NCBI GenBank assembly: GCA_965240325.2
Contig: OZ251234.1
Location: forward strand, 1,240,001 to 1,304,000
Direction: 5' to 3'
DNA length: 64,000 nucleotides
Source of the DNA: Rebecca billardiae RCC1528
Lineage: Eukaryota > Haptophyta
The translations under genes were made by a program, and so were the position numbers. Numbering within the stretch: position 1 is the stretch's first letter; the number at the start of each line of letters is the position of its first letter. Below, one piece after another: positions 61,501-64,000 of the stretch. The notes beneath the pieces are model-generated. The model saw only the letters and a list, made by a program, of their open reading frames with translations. It had not been told where the DNA came from and ran no database searches.

Positions 61501-64000
61501 CGTCGCCAGCACCACCGCCTTGCCGCGCGCCGCGAGGGGTAGAATGGCCGCCTCCCACAGCGCAGCGCCCGTGTGCGCGTCCACCGCGGCGAGGACGTCG
61601 TCGAGGAAGTAGGCGTCCGCGTCGGCGTAGAGGGCGCGCGCGAGCGCGACGCGCGCGCGCTGCCCGCCGCTCAGCTGCACGCCCTTCTCGCCCACCACCG
61701 TCTCATCCGCCGCGGGCAGCGCGCGCAGCTCCGGCTGGAGCTGCGCGCGCGCCACCGCGTCCGCGTAGCGTTCCGCGTCGAAGCGGAGGCCGAAGAGAAT
61801 GTTCGCGCGGATGGTGCCGCTGAGGAGGAAGGGCTTCTGCGAGACGTACGCGCGGCGGCGCACCGCGCGGCACACGCCGCCGCCGAGCGGCCGCGCGCGC
61901 GCGAGCGCCTCGAGCAGCGACGACTTGCCACTCCCCACCGGTCCGCATAGCAGCAGCAGCTCAGCCGCGCGCGCCGCGATCGAGACCGAGGCGAACACCA
62001 CCCGCGAGCCGCCGTCGTGCGCAGGGGCGGCGGCGACGGCGTGTGCGCGTGGAGTGGGCTCGCCGTCGCTGGCGGGCGCTCGCGCACCGGCTGCGCATGC
62101 GCGCGGCCGAGCCGCCTCGACGTCGTCGTCCGCATCGGCGGCCGCGTCCACGGCCGTGCGCGCGGCATCGGGCCCGGTCAGCTCGCGCGCTGGCTCGTCG
62201 CCGTCACCGCCGCCGTGCAGCACGACCGCGTCGATCAGCTCGGCGGCCACGCCTGCGGGCGGTAGCTCTCCCTGGTCGCTCTCCTCCTCGCCCCCCGCCT
62301 CCTCAGCCTCGCACGTGCCGGACGAGCGCTCTGCGGCGCCGTGGGTGGCGGACGCCCCGCAGTGCGCAGCCGCCTGTACGCCGTGGCTGCCGCGGGCGGC
62401 GCTCGCCGGCGCGCGCGCGTGCCCTCCAAAGCCGCGCGCGCCCGGGAGCCCGTCGAGCGCCGTGAACGCGCGTGCCAGCCGCTCCAGGCTGGGCAGCAGC
62501 GAGGACACCATCTCCACGAGGTGCGGCAGGATGGAGATCGACCACTGCGCGCCGGAGCGGAGGGGCGGCGCGCGGTCGGTCGGTGCGGGTACGTGGGCGG
62601 AGGGGCCGCGGTCGCTGAGCGCGAGTGCGGCCGCGTGACGGGCGAGCGGGCGCGCGGCGGCGGCGGCGAGAGGGCACGCGCGCGGCGCGGCGTCGCGCGC
62701 GCACCCGCATCTGAAAGATCCACGAGAGCGCGGTGAACGCCACCGTGGGCGTGAGCACGCGGCGCTGCGCCAGAGTGTACCATCCAAACACGCTCGCTGG
62801 CACGCCGATGCCGAAAGTGTATCCAATCATCTCGCTGAGCATGCGCAGGTAGCGCGTGAGCGCGAGCTGGCGGAGCTCCTCGTCGCGCGCGCACGTGAGC
62901 CGCTGCGCCCACGTGCCCTCCGAGCCGCTCAGCTTGATCAGCCGCACGCCGCTCAGCAGCTCGGCGAGCAGCGCGCCGCGCGCGTCCCGACGCGTCTGCA
63001 GCGCGCGCGAGACCGTCTGCGAGACGCGCGCCACGAGCCACGAGAGAAGGTTGGAGAGCAGCAGCGTGCACACGCCGACGATCGCCGCGCTGCCCATCAG
63101 CGTGTGCCTGCGCATCGGCGGCGGCGGCGGTGGCGGCGCACGGCACGCGCAGGCGCAAGTGAGCGCGCAGCGAGCAGGGCGTCACGCGCCGCGCCGCGCC
63201 GCGCGGGACACGCGGCACGGCGACCGCGGGCACGCGCGGGCGCGCGCACAGCTGCCACAGGACGATCGGCAGGGTGAAGACGGCCCACAGCCAGCACGCC
63301 ATGCAGAACACGAGATCCGGCGACTTGCCCACCTTGTCCGCGTCCGTCGCCATCAGGTTGGTCAGCCGGCCCGAGACCGAGCCGGACTCCTTGCCATCCT
63401 TGTCCGGGGCCGCGGCGCCCTCGGCGCGTGCCGCGAGCCGCGCGAGCTCAGCGGGGTCGGGCGCGCGCAGCGCCGCCCTGAAGAGCGCGACGACGAGCGC
63501 CGAGCGCGCGTTCGTGGCCGCGCGCACCGAGTAGAAGTAGCAGAACTCGCCGAACGTCACGCGCACGAGCATGTTGGCGCCGAGCATCAGCACCGCCAGC
63601 ACCTCGCCCCGCGCGACGCCCGGCTGCGCGGCCGTCCGCAGGTCCTGCGCCTGCGCGGCATGCAGCACGCGCTGGAGCACGAAGGGGTCGACCATCGTGG
63701 AGAGCATGACGAGCCAGGTGGTTGCGAGCGCCGTCCAGAACACACGCGGCTGCACCGAGCAGAGCACGAGGCCGAGCAGCCGCCACGCGCCCGAGCTCGC
63801 CCAGCGGCGGCGGAAGCGCGCAAAGAGGCGCTCGGGCTCGTCCGCGCATGCGACGCGCGGCAGGTGCTCCATCTCGAGGGCGTCGCGCTCGCGCGCGGCG
63901 CGGAGGGTGCCCATCACCCACCAAAAGTTGAGCTTGGACATCCAGCCGGCGCGGTCGAGCTCGGCGCTCGAGCCGCGCGCGCGAGCCTTGTCGCGCGCGT
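58565..64000 (-). CDS. ABCC (MRP)-type ABC transporter, 5' end beyond window
   Basis: Five exons in the window (63250-64000, 62705-63107, 60443-62544, 59883-60335, 58565-59759) splice in one frame; from the first Met at 63941 that is 1,614 aa, and the frame remains open to the edge. It exports conjugates or organic anions using ATP. NBD1 has GPVGSGKSSLL, LSGGQRARVALARAL and FLDDVLAAVD; NBD2 has GASGCGKSSLF, FSEGERQLLALARAL and LLADEPTSCVD. The Asp for Glu in the NBD1 Walker B is normal for ABCC. TM helices precede each NBD (SKLNFWWVMG at the start). NBD1 is followed by a long, low-complexity linker. No unrelated domain is seen. Confidence 0.9.

Noticed and set aside
1-64000. CRISPR arrays, rRNA genes, bacterial operons
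   Set aside because: None seen. The direct repeats present are paralogous genes, LTRs and short tandem units, and the genes have spliceosomal introns.

Overview
This window is nuclear DNA from a GC-rich single-celled eukaryote, most plausibly a marine microalga. A haptophyte, perhaps pavlovophyte-like, fits best, but this rests on gene style and not on a marker gene. The evidence is short spliceosomal introns (about 70-360 bp), mitochondrial-type Mn superoxide dismutase, an NCX Na+/Ca2+ exchanger with Calx-beta domains, an ABCC transporter, CacyBP/SIP, and a Ty1/copia retrotransposon. Almost every intron I could place starts GTGCGCG and ends CAG. Strong third-position G/C bias creates very long antisense shadow ORFs, so genes were chosen by domain content and consistent splicing.

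Left part (1-14,700): a head-to-head pair (FN3-like gene on minus, FNBP4-like WW-domain gene on plus) is followed by five tandem, intact, near-identical genes of about 620 residues. Each encodes a RING-like Cys/His cluster, an F-box-like helix region and a seven-bladed RCC1 propeller. The differences between copies cluster at equivalent loop positions in successive blades.

Middle (14,700-34,400): ordinary compact genes. They are SOD2 (minus) head-to-head with NCX (plus), an OPA/SLC37-type MFS transporter, a CAMK-type kinase fused to a GRAM domain, a small His-rich unknown, a gene-poor 3.3-kb stretch, a HEAT-repeat protein, a START-like secreted protein head-to-head with an EamA/DMT transporter, and CacyBP/SIP.

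Right part (34,700-64,000): accessory and repeat-rich. Two inverted copies of a roughly 2-kb dispersed element (34,706-36,770 and 52,465-54,035) bracket a broken glycosyltransferase-like gene, a large membrane protein with a nucleoside-hydrolase-like N-terminus, two hypothetical genes, and a young copia element (44,753-52,195). That element has LTRs with no difference that I could find, a well-placed -1 frameshift site and one in-frame stop in integrase. A second nucleoside-hydrolase/membrane paralogue lies at 54,370-57,897, and an ABCC transporter runs off the right edge.

The most unusual content is the RCC1 array with patterned loop variation and the paired nucleoside-hydrolase-like/multi-TM/C-terminal signalling-like proteins. 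All functions are inferred from sequence motifs read by eye; no database search was run.
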